From positions 1 through 62,210 of the forward strand of contig CANJQJ010000014.1 in assembly GCA_947476425.1 (NCBI GenBank): a stretch of DNA of 62,210 nucleotides. Reading direction: 5' to 3'. The translations under genes and the position numbers were made by a program. This document shows, piece by piece, positions 9,182-20,100 of the stretch; the stretch's first letter is position 1, and each line of letters starts with the position of its first letter. This DNA comes from Sphingomonadaceae bacterium. Lineage in GTDB: Bacteria > Pseudomonadota > Alphaproteobacteria > Sphingomonadales > Sphingomonadaceae. Under the pieces are notes generated by a model that was given only the letters and a program-made list of their open reading frames with translations, did no database searches and was not told where the DNA came from.

Positions 9182-9481
9182 TCAGCGAACGAATGTCGCC
9201 ACTGCCTTCTCGATGGCAGCGAGCGCCACCGGGTCATTGGGCACGCCGCGAACCGCCAGTTCCGCGCACTCCATCAGTGCCACCGCGCCGAAACTTGCCG
9301 CCAGCCCCTGCAAGCGAAGCGAAGCCATGCGCCAGTTTGCATCGCATCGCGCGCGCTTCAGCTGGTCGACGAGCGCTTCCGCACTTTCGATAAAGGCGGT
9401 GCGAAGTTCCTGGACGAGCCGGGAATCGTCCCCGACTGCAGCGGCCAGCGCGATATGGAGAGCTCCGGGATCATATGCCAT
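9182..9481 (-). CDS. HPt-like protein lacking the phospho-His
   Basis: A 99-residue all-helical protein with the outline of a histidine phosphotransfer (HPt) domain. The helix carrying the acceptor normally reads AHxLKGxAxxxGA; here it is MASLRLQGLAASFGAVALME. The Gly and the following AASFGA are preserved, but the acceptor His is Leu55 and the Lys is Gln58. Phosphotransfer by the normal route is therefore not expected. It may be a docking or adaptor protein. The ATG is followed by a compact domain with no spare sequence. The gene diverges from the large coiled-coil gene with 84 bases between the starts, which suggests shared control. Confidence 0.6.
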   Translation of the reverse strand: MAYDPGALHIALAAAVGDDSRLVQELRTAFIESAEALVDQLKRARCDANWRMASLRLQGLAASFGAVALMECAELAVRGVPNDPVALAAIEKAVATFVR

Positions 9482-9565
9482 GACCGGAACATAGACTGCG
9501 GTGCTTAACGGGAGATTGAAACACTTCCCCTTTCGCTTGACGAGAAAGCTGGTAATGTTCCGCCC

Positions 9566-11893
9566 ATGACAAACAGGGGCACCGCCGCCGAGGAATGGCG
9601 AAATCAAAAAGACGCCGAAGGCGCCCAATTCCTCGCTGCTGAACAGGCACCCGATGCCTGGGCCATTCTTGACGACGACAGCGACGATCACGACCGCGAA
9701 CACCGTCATGCAAGATTGCCGCGCCGCGCCTCCTTCGGCGACAAATTGCCCGCCCTGCTGCTGGCCTTTGTCGCGCTTGCCTGGATGGGCGGGATCGCAT
9801 GGAAGATTTCCGGTACGGGGCCTGCGATGACGACGGGCCTCGTCGAGATGCTCAGTCTGATGGCACTGGTGAGCGGGCCGGTCGCAGTCCTCGGGATCGC
9901 CTACCTGCTGGTTGGGCCGACAAGCCGTCGCGAGGCGCGCCGCTACGGTCGCACCGCGGCCGCGATGCGGGCGGAAACCGCGCGGCTCGACGATATCATG
10001 GTCGCGCTCGCCGATCGCGTCGAGGCAACCAGCCGGGCGATGTCCGAGCAGATCAGCCTGCTGGAGAACCAGGGCCTCGCAACCAGCAAGCATATTGCCG
10101 ACATCAATGAATCGATGCGCGAGAATATCACCTCGCTCTCGCGCCACTCGCTGCTGCTTGGCGCCGCCGCGACTTCAGCCCGCGAGGAAATGAAGACGCT
10201 GCTAAACGACATGCCGGCCGCCGAGGCCAAGATGGGCGAACTGACCGGGCTCCTCCGGGGCGCCGGTCATATCGTCGACAGCCAGGCGGCTGGACTGCAA
10301 AGCCAGTTGGTCAGCATAGCGCAGCGAGCCCGGGACGCTGATGAAGCTGCGGGCAATACTGCGGAACGGCTCGCCGACCAGCTCATACGGATCGAACAGA
10401 CCAGCAACGATGCCGCCCAGGCGCTCGGTCGCGCGACGCACGGCATGAGTGACGCGGTCGACGCGGTAATCGGCAAGGCGGGTCGTGCGGTCGAGGATTC
10501 ACGACGCGGGATGGATATCCAGAGCGCATCCATGATCGCGATGATCGAGCAGGGCCGCGCCGCGCTCGATCGCGCCGGGATGGAATCCACCCAGCTGATC
10601 GCCACGCGGATCGAAGATATTGCCCATCAGGTCGAGACGATCGCAACACAACTGGCCGGACAGGATCTCGCCAGCGAAGCGCTGTTCAAGAGCCTTCGCA
10701 ATGGACTCGCCGATGCCGAGGATCGCTTTGCGGCGCTGAAGGAAAACTCGACCGAGCGCACCGCCGACCTGGCCGAAGTGATCGTCGCGCTGACCGAGCA
10801 TGCCGAACATCTCACTGGCCGCCTCGGCGCGAGCGCCGACGTCGCGGCCGACCTGCTTGGGCGGACAGAAGCGCTGCGTGGCGCGATCGACGCATGCACG
10901 CGTGACGTCAATACGTCGCTGCCGCTCGCACTCGCCACGCTCGAGGAGCAGCTCACCCACAGCCAGACCGCGATCAACGCAGCGTTGCCCGATGCCCACC
11001 GCCTCGAGAAGGCGGCGCGCTCGGTTTTCGAAAGCGTCAGCGAAACCGGGGATGCGCTTGCGCATCACAGCCAGGCCCTCGCCAGCCTCGGGGAAAACGC
11101 GGCAATGCAACTCGGCCAGGTGCGCGAAGAGGCGGAGCAGCTCAACAAGCTCATATCGGCGGCCGATGACAGCATCGCCCAGCTCAGCGGAGGCTCCACC
11201 ACGCAACTCGTGGATGCGCTGCACCGCGTCCGCCAGGCGGCCGCCGAAGCGACTGAACGCGCCCGCACGACACTTGGCGCGGTTATCCCGGAAGCCGCCG
11301 AAGCGCTGGCCAATGCGAGTGCCGAGGCCATCGAGCGTGCCGTTACCGAACCTGTCCAGCGTCAGCTCGCAGCGCTTGAACAATCGGCGCAGACCGCCGT
11401 GCAGGCTGCCCAGGCAGCTGGCGAACGGCTGATGCGGCAGATGCTGACCATCGCGGAAACGACGCGGACGGTCGAAAACCACATCAACGAAGCCAAGGCC
11501 GAAGCCGAGCGAAGCGACCAGGACAATTTCTCGCGTCGCGTATCACTGCTCATCGAATCGCTGAACTCGACTGCGATCGACGTCACCAAGATCCTCTCCA
11601 ACGAAGTCACAGACGCGGCCTGGGCGGCTTACCTGCGCGGCGATCGGGGAGTCTTCACGCGCCGGGCGGTCAAGCTGCTCGAGGCGGGCGAAGCGCGTGA
11701 CATCGCGCGGCATTACGAGGAAGAACCTGAATTCCGCGAGCAGGTGAACCGCTACATCCACGACTTCGAGGCAATGCTGCGCCGTGTCCTCGCGGTGCGC
11801 GACGGCACGCCGCTTGGGGTCACCCTGCTCTCTTCCGACATGGGCAAGCTCTATGTCGCGCTGGCACAGGCGATAGAGCGGCTGCGCACTTAG
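9566..11893 (+). CDS. Membrane-anchored long coiled-coil protein
   Basis: A 775-residue protein that I cannot assign to a function. An acidic, His/Asp-rich N-terminus is followed by two membrane helices at about residues 60-80 and 92-116. After these come ~540 residues of Ala/Glu/Arg-rich heptads resembling apolipoprotein or methyl-accepting-type coiled coils (repeated ERAxxA, VEDSRRGMDIQ, AEATERARTTLG). The last ~130 residues look globular and conserved (AWAAYLRGDRGVFTRRAVKLL; REQVNRYIHDFEAML; LLSSDMGKLYVALAQAI). There is no HAMP, kinase or nuclease motif. The topology suggests a long cytoplasmic rod tethered to the inner membrane, as in polarity or scaffold proteins. It is divergent from the HPt-like gene. 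Confidence 0.75.
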   Translation: MTNRGTAAEEWRNQKDAEGAQFLAAEQAPDAWAILDDDSDDHDREHRHARLPRRASFGDKLPALLLAFVALAWMGGIAWKISGTGPAMTTGLVEMLSLMALVSGPVAVLGIAYLLVGPTSRREARRYGRTAAAMRAETARLDDIMVALADRVEATSRAMSEQISLLENQGLATSKHIADINESMRENITSLSRHSLLLGAAATSAREEMKTLLNDMPAAEAKMGELTGLLRGAGHIVDSQAAGLQSQLVSIAQRARDADEAAGNTAERLADQLIRIEQTSNDAAQALGRATHGMSDAVDAVIGKAGRAVEDSRRGMDIQSASMIAMIEQGRAALDRAGMESTQLIATRIEDIAHQVETIATQLAGQDLASEALFKSLRNGLADAEDRFAALKENSTERTADLAEVIVALTEHAEHLTGRLGASADVAADLLGRTEALRGAIDACTRDVNTSLPLALATLEEQLTHSQTAINAALPDAHRLEKAARSVFESVSETGDALAHHSQALASLGENAAMQLGQVREEAEQLNKLISAADDSIAQLSGGSTTQLVDALHRVRQAAAEATERARTTLGAVIPEAAEALANASAEAIERAVTEPVQRQLAALEQSAQTAVQAAQAAGERLMRQMLTIAETTRTVENHINEAKAEAERSDQDNFSRRVSLLIESLNSTAIDVTKILSNEVTDAAWAAYLRGDRGVFTRRAVKLLEAGEARDIARHYEEEPEFREQVNRYIHDFEAMLRRVLAVRDGTPLGVTLLSSDMGKLYVALAQAIERLRT

Positions 11894-11946
11894 GGTGCAA
11901 TCAGGTCAGGTTGAATCGTCTTCCTGACAAGCCAAACATATAACGC

Positions 11947-12034
11947 GTCATCCCCGCGGAGGCGGGGATCCATCTCCCGACCTTGCGGCGGGAGATATTC
12001 TCAGGAGATGGGTTCCCGCCTTCGCGGGAATGAC
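11947..12034. repeat. Paired-hairpin intergenic repeat, variant copy (family A)
   Basis: Opens with GTCATCCCCGCGGAGGCGGG and closes with the inverted relative ending CGCGGGAATGAC. Between them lies a further hairpin of ATCTCCCG and CGGGAGAT arms. The ends match the five other family-A copies in the window, but the middle is different. It lies between the convergent coiled-coil and CinA-type genes, where the stems could stop transcription from both sides. No T-run follows. Confidence 0.75.
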
Positions 12035-12053
12035 GAACGGAAGGCGTTTACGC

Positions 12054-12812
12054 TCAAATTCCGTCTTCGACCGGCTCCAGTCCCTTTTGCGACAGCCGCG
12101 TCGCCAGATCCGCAAGGCAGGCGTCGAGCACCGGCATCTCGGTCGAACGGATCACGAAGTTGGCGCCAACGCGTCCTTCGCGGAAGAAGGGATAGCTGCC
12201 GATCTGGACGCCCTCATGCGCCTTTTCAGTGGCGCTCAAAAGATCCGCCACCTCGCTTTCCGCAACCCAACATCCAAGCGTACGGGCAATCAGCGGCTTG
12301 CCGCCTTCGAGCTTGCCGTTGAGCCCATCGAGCATCAGCGCAGCAATATGGGGCACGCCGGCGAGGATGAAGATGTTGCCGATACGCAGGCCAGGAGCGC
12401 CGGACAGGCGGTTTTCAACGAGTTCGGCACCATCGGGAACCCGCGCCATGCGCAGCCGCGCCTCGGTGACCCCGCCGCGCGTGGCGTAATATTCTTCAAG
12501 AATGCCGCGTGCGACCGGATGAATGACCACCGAAAGCCCGAGGGCGGCGGAAATCGCATCTACCGTGATGTCGTCATGGGTCGGGCCGATGCCCCCCGTC
12601 GTGAAGAGATAATCGTTGGTGACGCGCAACGCGTTCACCGCTTCGCCGATCGAATCCATATCATCGGCGACGACACGGACCTCCTTCAATCGGATGCCCT
12701 GGAGGTTGAGCCATTTCGCCAGCTGCGCGATGTTCGCGTCCTGGGTTCGGCCGGAAAGGATTTCATCGCCGATCACAATGAGAGCGGCGGTCCAGATGCG
12801 ATCGTTCGACAT
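12054..12812 (-). CDS. CinA-type molybdopterin-binding-like domain protein
   Basis: A 252-residue protein with the MoCF-biosynthesis/CinA N-terminal fold (IVIGDEILSGRTQDANIAQLAKWL; FTTGGIGPTHDDITVDAISAALG). Full-length CinA also has a C-terminal nicotinamide-nucleotide amidase domain, which is missing here, so this is the stand-alone COG1058 form. Members of that group have been linked to ADP-ribose pyrophosphatase-like activity. The ATG of MSNDRIWTAA is taken as start; longer in-frame extensions run into the divergent map promoter region. Sixty-four bases separate it from map. Confidence 0.9.
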   Translation of the reverse strand: MSNDRIWTAALIVIGDEILSGRTQDANIAQLAKWLNLQGIRLKEVRVVADDMDSIGEAVNALRVTNDYLFTTGGIGPTHDDITVDAISAALGLSVVIHPVARGILEEYYATRGGVTEARLRMARVPDGAELVENRLSGAPGLRIGNIFILAGVPHIAALMLDGLNGKLEGGKPLIARTLGCWVAESEVADLLSATEKAHEGVQIGSYPFFREGRVGANFVIRSTEMPVLDACLADLATRLSQKGLEPVEDGI

Positions 12813-12876
12813 GATGGTCCCATAACCTGATGCGATGCTCTCGCAAAGCGGCGAAGCTTGTCCTATATCGAGCGAC

Positions 12877-13704
12877 ATGGTCGATTATGTTTCCATCGCC
12901 GCTGGCGAACCCGTGGCCCGCAATGGGTCGATCAAGCTTTATGGCTCCGATGGCTTCGAAGGAATGCGCCGCGCCGGGCTGCTCGCTGCCGAAACTCTGG
13001 ACGCGCTGGCGCCGCATGTCGTGCCGGGCGTCTCGACGCAGGAACTCGACGATTTCGTCCGCCGGTTCACGCTGGATCGCGGCGGGATTCCGGCAACGCT
13101 CAATTATCGCGGCTACACGCACAGCTGCTGCATCAGCATCAACCATGTGGTCTGCCACGGCATTCCGTCGGAAAAAAAGCTAAAGGATGGCGACATCGTC
13201 AATATCGACGTCACCCCCATCATCGATGGCTGGCATGGCGACAGCAGCCGGATGTACCTTGTGGGCGACGTGCCGATCAAGGCGAAGAAACTTGTCGACA
13301 TCACCTATGAATGCCTGATGCTGGGCATTGCGCAAGCGAAGCCCGGCAACCGGCTTGGCGACGTCAGCAGCGCGATCCAGAGCCATGCCGAACGGCATCG
13401 CTACGGCGTCGTGCGCGATTTCTGTGGTCATGGGCTTGGACGCGTATTTCATGATGCGCCCGAGGTCGTGCATGTCGGGCGCCCCGGCACCGGTCCCGAG
13501 TTGCGGCCGGGGATGTTCTTCACGATCGAACCGATGATCAATATCGGCCGGGCGGACGTGAAGGTGCTCGAAGACGGATGGACGGCAGTGACGCGCGACC
13601 GATCGCTTTCCGCACAGTTCGAGCATTCGATCGGGATCACCGAGGACGGCTGCGAGATATTCACCAAGAGCCCGACGGGCAGGGATGCCCCGCCCTACGC
13701 TTAA
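12877..13704 (+). CDS. map: Type I methionine aminopeptidase
   Basis: Removes the initiator Met from nascent proteins. The 275-residue enzyme has the pita-bread fold. Metal ligands can be placed in DIVNIDVTPIIDGWHGD (two Asp), CGHGLGRVFHDAPEV (His), TIEPMI (Glu) and QFEHSIGITEDG (Glu). The ATG of MVDYVSIAAG is chosen; a longer in-frame GTG/TTG-type start at 12835 would overlap the promoter area of the divergent CinA-type gene. An N-terminal extension of about 25 residues precedes the catalytic core, which is common in alphaproteobacterial enzymes. Confidence 0.95.
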   Translation: MVDYVSIAAGEPVARNGSIKLYGSDGFEGMRRAGLLAAETLDALAPHVVPGVSTQELDDFVRRFTLDRGGIPATLNYRGYTHSCCISINHVVCHGIPSEKKLKDGDIVNIDVTPIIDGWHGDSSRMYLVGDVPIKAKKLVDITYECLMLGIAQAKPGNRLGDVSSAIQSHAERHRYGVVRDFCGHGLGRVFHDAPEVVHVGRPGTGPELRPGMFFTIEPMINIGRADVKVLEDGWTAVTRDRSLSAQFEHSIGITEDGCEIFTKSPTGRDAPPYA

Positions 13705-13761
13705 GTGCCGCGGGAGGACGGGGCGAGTCGCGCCGTCCAGCCCAACGCGGCGGTCTGGTAG

Positions 13762-14247
<486 letters not shown>

Positions 14248-14360
14248 CAGCGTATCGAGAGGTTAGCATCGAGACGTTCGCACCGAGACGGGCGCCGGGC
14301 AAAGCACATCATAACAGTAACAATCGACCATCATTTTTCTTGTTGGGGAAGGCAAAACAC

Positions 14361-15773
14361 ATGGCCAAAACTGCCACTGATATTCTCAATCTGATCACCG
14401 AGAAGGAGATCGAGTGGGTCGATCTTCGCTTCACCGACCCGAAGGGCAAGTGGCAGCATCTCACGATGTGTTCGGTCGTCGTCGGCGAAGACGAACTGAC
14501 CGACGGCTTCATGTTCGACGGCAGCTCGATCGAGGGCTGGAAGGCGATCAACGAGTCCGACATGATCCTCAAGCCGGATCTCGACGCGACTTATATCGAT
14601 CCCTTCTCGGCAACCCCGATGCTGATCCTGATCTGCGACATCGTCGAGCCCTCGACCGGCGAACTCTACTCCCGCGATCCGCGCTCGACCGCCAAGCGCG
14701 CCGAAGCCTATACCAAGTCGCTCGGCATCGGCGATACGGTCTATGTCGGTCCGGAAGCCGAATTCTTCATCTTCGACGACGTTCGCTTCGAGAACACCTA
14801 CAACTCGTCTTTCTACAAGATCGACGACATCGAGCTGCCCACCAACATGGGTCGCGAATATGAAGGCGGCAATCTTGGCCACCGTCCGCGCGCCAAGGGC
14901 GGCTATTTCCCGGTCGCGCCAGTCGACAGCTGTGTCGACATTCGTGGCGAGATGGTTTCGACCATGCTCGAAATGGGCCTGCCGATGGACAAGCATCACC
15001 ACGAAGTCGCCGCATCCCAGCATGAGCTGGGCATGACCTTCGGCACGCTCGTCGAGACCGCCGATCGCATGCAGGTGTACAAGTATGTCGTCCACCAGGT
15101 CGCCCAGGCCTATGGCAAGACCGCGACGTTCATGCCGAAGCCGATCAAGGAAGATAACGGCTCGGGCATGCACACGCATATCTCGATCTGGAAGGGCAGC
15201 GATCCGCTGTTCGCCGGCAACGGCTATGCGGGGCTCTCGGAGCTGGCGCTGTTCTTCATCGGCGGCGTGATCAAGCATGCCAAGGCGATCAACGCCTTCA
15301 CCAACCCGTCGACCAACAGCTACAAGCGACTGGTCCCGGGCTATGAAGCCCCCGTGCTGCTCGCTTACTCGGCGCGCAACCGTTCGGCTTCGTGCCGCAT
15401 CCCCTACGGCGCAGGTGCCAAGGCTAAGCGCGTCGAGATCCGCTTCCCGGATGCGACCGCCAACCCGTATCTCTGCTACGCCGCGCTGCTGATGGCTGGT
15501 CTCGACGGTATCGAGAACAAGATCCATCCGGGTGAGGCGATGGACAAGAATCTGTATGATCTTCCGCCGGAAGAACTCGCCCAGGTTCCGACGGTTTGCG
15601 CATCGCTCCGCGAAGCGCTCGGCGAACTCGACAAGAACCGCACCTTCCTGACCAAGGGCGGCGTGTTCACCGACGACCAGATCGACTCGTTCATCGAACT
15701 GAAGATGCACGAAGTCGCTCGTTGGGAAATGAGTCCGTCGCCGGTCGAATTCGACATGTATTACAGCGCGTAA
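14361..15773 (+). CDS. glnA: Glutamine synthetase type I
   Basis: GSI-beta glutamine synthetase of 470 residues, making glutamine from glutamate, ammonia and ATP as a dodecamer. Visible motifs are [13 protein letters not shown], the metal site [12 protein letters not shown], the ATP-binding [11 protein letters not shown] and [14 protein letters not shown] segments, and NRSASCRIP. The adenylylation site NLYDLPPEE is present with the target Tyr at residue 399, so covalent control through GlnE and PII is expected. GGGGAAGG lies 10 bases before the ATG. It is co-oriented with glnB and ends at a strong terminator. Confidence 0.99.
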   Translation: MAKTATDILNLITEKEIEWVDLRFTDPKGKWQHLTMCSVVVGEDELTDGFMFDGSSIEGWKAINESDMILKPDLDATYIDPFSATPMLILICDIVEPSTGELYSRDPRSTAKRAEAYTKSLGIGDTVYVGPEAEFFIFDDVRFENTYNSSFYKIDDIELPTNMGREYEGGNLGHRPRAKGGYFPVAPVDSCVDIRGEMVSTMLEMGLPMDKHHHEVAASQHELGMTFGTLVETADRMQVYKYVVHQVAQAYGKTATFMPKPIKEDNGSGMHTHISIWKGSDPLFAGNGYAGLSELALFFIGGVIKHAKAINAFTNPSTNSYKRLVPGYEAPVLLAYSARNRSASCRIPYGAGAKAKRVEIRFPDATANPYLCYAALLMAGLDGIENKIHPGEAMDKNLYDLPPEELAQVPTVCASLREALGELDKNRTFLTKGGVFTDDQIDSFIELKMHEVARWEMSPSPVEFDMYYSA

Positions 15774-15798
15774 CCAGCGCTCTGATCAAGACGCAAGG

Positions 15799-15834
15799 GC
15801 GCCTCGGAGGGAAATCTCCGGGGCGCTTTTGTTT
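15799..15834 (+). terminator. Intrinsic terminator of glnA
   Basis: An 11-bp stem, GCGCCTCGGAG with CTCCGGGGCGC (one G-U pair), closes a 6-base loop and is followed directly by TTTTGTTT. It begins 26 bases after the glnA stop codon and is the clearest rho-independent terminator in the window. Confidence 0.9.
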
Positions 15835-15899
15835 GACTGGGCGACGATCGCTGCAACGAGCGATTGTAACAATAGTGTCACAGTGGCAGTGGCTGGTGC

Positions 15900-17132
15900 A
15901 TGCATGCTCCCCTCGCCCAGGCTGAAGGATCGACGCGATCACCGCTGGGATCGCGGGAATTTCTCGTCATGATGGCGGCGGTGATGGCAATGCATGCGAT
16001 CGGCATCGACATCATGCTGCCTGCGTTGCCCGCGATGGCGCATTCGCTGCATATTCCGCACGTAAACCAGCGACAGCTGATCATCACGGCCTATGTGATG
16101 GGCTTTGCGGTAACCCAGATAATCTTCGGACCGCTATCGGATCGCTATGGCCGCAAGCCGGTGCTCCTCACGGGGCTTTGCCTCTATGCAACGACCGCGC
16201 TGATCGCGAGCATGGCGATGAGTTTCGAGCTCATGCTGGCCGCACGATTGATGCAGGGAATGGCGGCGTCGGCAGGGCGAATACTTTCGATTTCGATCAT
16301 TCGCGATCGCTACGCGGGACCGCAGATGGCGCGGATGATGTCGACGATCTCGGTGATCTTCATGGCGGCACCAATTCTCGCGCCGAGCATCGGGCAGATC
16401 ATTGTGATCTTTGCGCAATGGCGGGGCGTATTTTTCTTCATGGCCGGCACGGCCTTCGCAGTCGCGTTGTGGATATCGATGCGTTTACCAGAAACGCTCG
16501 ATCCCGATCATCGCCGGCCGTTCACGCTGGGGCATATCGGGCCGGCGATCGTAACCGTGGTGAGCAATCGCATCTCGCTTGGATATGCGCTCGGCGTCGC
16601 GCTCACTTATGGCTCGCAAATGGGCTATATCAACAGCGCGCAGCAGATCTTCACGGATGCGCTGGGTGCCGGGAAATGGTTCGCACCGCTGTTCGCAATT
16701 CCAGTGGCGGCGTTCATGATCTCGGCATTCATCAACAGCCGGATCGTCGAGGCGCTGGGCAGCCGGATGGTATCGCACAGCGCCTTGATCGGGATCATGG
16801 CGATGACCGGGATTCACGCGCTCTGGGCGCTGACGATCGGCGACACGGTGGTGAGCTTCACGGTCTTCCAGTTCCTGACCTTTCTGTTCCTCGGTTGCGT
16901 CAGTTCGAACTTCAATGCGATGGCGATGGAGCCGATGGGCAAGGTCGCTGGCACCGCTTCGTCGGTTCACGGTACGATTTCGACGCTTGGATCCGGCATC
17001 GTCGGCCTGATCATCGGGCAGAGCTTCGACGGGACGGTCGTGCCGGTGATCGCAGGCTTTTTCTGCTGCGCGCTTGGGGCGTTGATCGTGGTTTTGGTCG
17101 CCGAGCGCGGACAATTATTCGGGCGACGCTGA
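15900..17132 (+). CDS. Bcr/CflA-family drug-efflux MFS transporter
   Basis: A 410-residue major facilitator protein with 12 predicted membrane helices. Motif A of the DHA1 group appears as GPLSDRYGRKPVLL between helices 2 and 3. The segment IDIMLPALPAMA at helix 1 and RILSISIIRDRYAG after helix 4 are typical of the Bcr/CflA subgroup of proton-driven multidrug exporters. Substrate cannot be inferred. No dedicated regulator lies beside it. The stop codon is 3 bases from the end of the convergent tamB gene. Confidence 0.88.
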   Translation: MHAPLAQAEGSTRSPLGSREFLVMMAAVMAMHAIGIDIMLPALPAMAHSLHIPHVNQRQLIITAYVMGFAVTQIIFGPLSDRYGRKPVLLTGLCLYATTALIASMAMSFELMLAARLMQGMAASAGRILSISIIRDRYAGPQMARMMSTISVIFMAAPILAPSIGQIIVIFAQWRGVFFFMAGTAFAVALWISMRLPETLDPDHRRPFTLGHIGPAIVTVVSNRISLGYALGVALTYGSQMGYINSAQQIFTDALGAGKWFAPLFAIPVAAFMISAFINSRIVEALGSRMVSHSALIGIMAMTGIHALWALTIGDTVVSFTVFQFLTFLFLGCVSSNFNAMAMEPMGKVAGTASSVHGTISTLGSGIVGLIIGQSFDGTVVPVIAGFFCCALGALIVVLVAERGQLFGRR

Positions 17133-17135
17133 CCG

Positions 17136-20100
17136 TCAGTAATCCTTCGAGACCCGGACGTTGACGCTTTGCTGGCCGATCGTCGAAATCGAGGACAGCA
17201 ATGACAACCAGCGCGTGATCTGGAACTCGACCCGGGTTGCCGAATAGCCCTGGCCGTCGGTGATCAATTCCACATAGGTGCGGCGGCCGATATATTTGCC
17301 GGCTGCGATCGAGGTCTTCTGGCCGGTCGTGATATCGGCAGGCAGGATGCGCAGGCGATCGAGACCGGCAGCGCGGCGGACGATGTTGAGGGGATTGAGC
17401 CCCCCGCCCCCACCGCCGCGCAGCGAAGCCACCGCAGCGGCGAGCTGGAGCGCCTCGGGGGCCGACAGGTTGGTGATCGAGGTACCGAACAGCAGGCGCG
17501 ACAACAGCTCGTCCTCGGGCATGGCTGGGACGCTGCTGAAGCGTATCTCGGGCTTCTGGCCGGTACCTGTGACCCCAAGCGTTGCATTGAGGCCCTGGAC
17601 GCTAGCGGAGCCGACGATATCCAGCACCGGATCGGGCGGAGCCTGGCCGAGGAAACGAACCGTGCCGCGATCGAGATCGAAGCGGCGACCGGCGAATTCA
17701 TAACCACCGCGCACGAGATCGGCGCGCCCGCTGAGCGCGAGGCTGTCGAGAGTGCCGCCGATGTCCAGCGATGCGCGCCATTCGCTGTCGAGGCCGAGGC
17801 CGGTGACTGCAAACTGGTTGCGGGCATCGGCCTTGATGTCGAGCCGCCAGGGCTTTTTCGGCGCAAGATCCTCCTGATCGTCATTGCGGTTATTCTCGGT
17901 GACGTTGAGGCGCGGGATTTCGATGACGGAAGCCTGGCCGAGCCGGAAGTTGCCGCGAAGCACCTTGATGTCGCCCTTGATGAGGCCACCGGAGCCATCG
18001 GAATGGATAGTGAGCGGGCCGGTAACGGTGGCCGCGATATCATCGCGGTTGAGCAGGCGAGCCTGATCCGCCTGGATCGAGAGATCCATTCCAAAGCCGT
18101 TGACCGAGGCGAGATCGAACCGCCCTTTTCCCGATACGGTGCCACCGCCACGCGAGGTTCCGCTGAAATCGTCGAGTTCAAGCACGGAGCCGCCAAAGCG
18201 GCCAGTGGCGTGGATCTTCTCGATGACGGTGCCGGTTATGGCACTTTCGAGGCGCCCATTATCGGCCTTGAGCGAGCCCCGGATGCGGGGATTGCCGAGT
18301 ACCCCACCAGCGTCGGCAGCGATCGCGATCGGCCCGGAGATATCGATCGTTTCGACATTGGTGAGGCGCCAGATCGTATCTGCCGGGCCGTTGTAGCGGA
18401 GTTGCGCGAAGAGCGGCGCACGGGCGAGGCGCTCGAAGATCGTGCCGTCCGCATCGAGGGGGGAGACACGCGCCTGGGCGCGGCCGACGACCTTGCCCTC
18501 GCTGGACGCAATCGCCCGCGCCGCGGCACCGGTTTCGGTAAGCTTCGCCTTGAGCGCCAGATCGATCGGCCGCGACGAAAGGACGAGGCCCGAACGCGTA
18601 AGGCCGCGGATGAGCAGATCGGCATCGCCGACGGGAAGTCGACCGCCGCGCGGCAGGCGATAGCTCAGCCGTCCAGTCGCATAACCGCCAAAACCGAGCT
18701 CGGGCGCAACAACGTCGAGGACCGAGAGCGGCATCCGATCGACGCTTGCCTCGATCTCGGTTGCCGAGCCGCCGATATGGCCGGAAAACGCCGCCTTGCC
18801 GCCGGCGAAGGTCAAGCTTGTCTGATCGAGCCGCCAGCCATCCCCTGTCCGCGTGACCTTGGCTGGCGACTGAAGCTGGATCGGAAAGCGATCGATCGTG
18901 CCATGGCCGGACAGGCTGAGGCTGTCGGGAGTAATATCGGCTTCGGTCTGCAGATCGAAGCTGCGGCCGCGCGATCCGGCGAACTTCGCCGAAACATGGC
19001 CGGTGCCACCCCGCATCGAGATATCCGCATTGACATGGCCAAGCAGGAAGCTGCTGCGCTTGAGGCCGAGCCCACGGACGTGCGCTTCGATCGACGTGCC
19101 CGCCGGATCGAGCAGGAAGGTGCCGTCGAGACGGCCGCTGCGAACGTGAAGATCGGGCGTTCCAGCGAGGAAGGCGCGGCTGAAGCCAAGATGGGTTTCA
19201 ACGCGCTGGATATTGCCGACCGGATTGAACATCACATCGCCATCGATGCCACCGCCAGCCGTGATGATCTTGCCGGTGAAACCGCCGGGATCGGAACGCA
19301 AACCGCCTGTGGCACGCGTTCCGGAAACGTCGAGGCGCGTTATTGCGATCAGCGTTGGCGTACCGGGCTGGAGGAGCAGGCGGCCATTGCCATCGAACGG
19401 CCCGAGCGTGGAATTGCCGGCGGCCGCCCAGTCAAAGCCTTGCGGGATCGGATTGAGCTGGAGGCGCACCCCGGCGAGCCCGAGCGAACCCATCGGGTGG
19501 GCCAGCGCGATATCGAGCTTTGGCCTGCTGATATTGCCATCGAGCAGGAGCTTGAGCGGACCATAGCGCCGCTGCGTCCCGGCCCCGTCGAAGTAGAAGG
19601 TGCCATCACGACGACGATAGCCGGTACCCTTGAGGTGGATGCCGGGGGCGTTGAGACGGAGATCGACGAAATGGACGATGCCGTCACGGTCGCGAATCAG
19701 GCGCGTCTCGATTTCGGGCAGCCCCTCGGCAAGCGATCGCAGGAAGGCATTGTCGAAGCGCCGTACCCAGACATGTCCCCGCCCCTCGACATGCGTGCCA
19801 TGGCCGCCCGCTCCAGGAATAACCTTGAGATCGCTGAGCACGTCAACGAGGCCGACGCCCGGGATGAGATAGCGGGTGAGACTGCCGCTGATCCCGATCT
19901 CGAACTTGCCGGTTGCCAGATCGACGAACAGCGCGAGCTTGCCCTTGAGGATATCCGAATTGAGCTTGAGCCCTTCGCCGGTAAGCGACTTGGAGGTGAT
20001 CTTGACGACGCCATCGACCCGCAAGTTGCGAAGTATGCCGCCCGCGACGTCACCCACACCGGTAACGCGATCGGCGCGCGCGGTGAGCGGAACGAGGACC

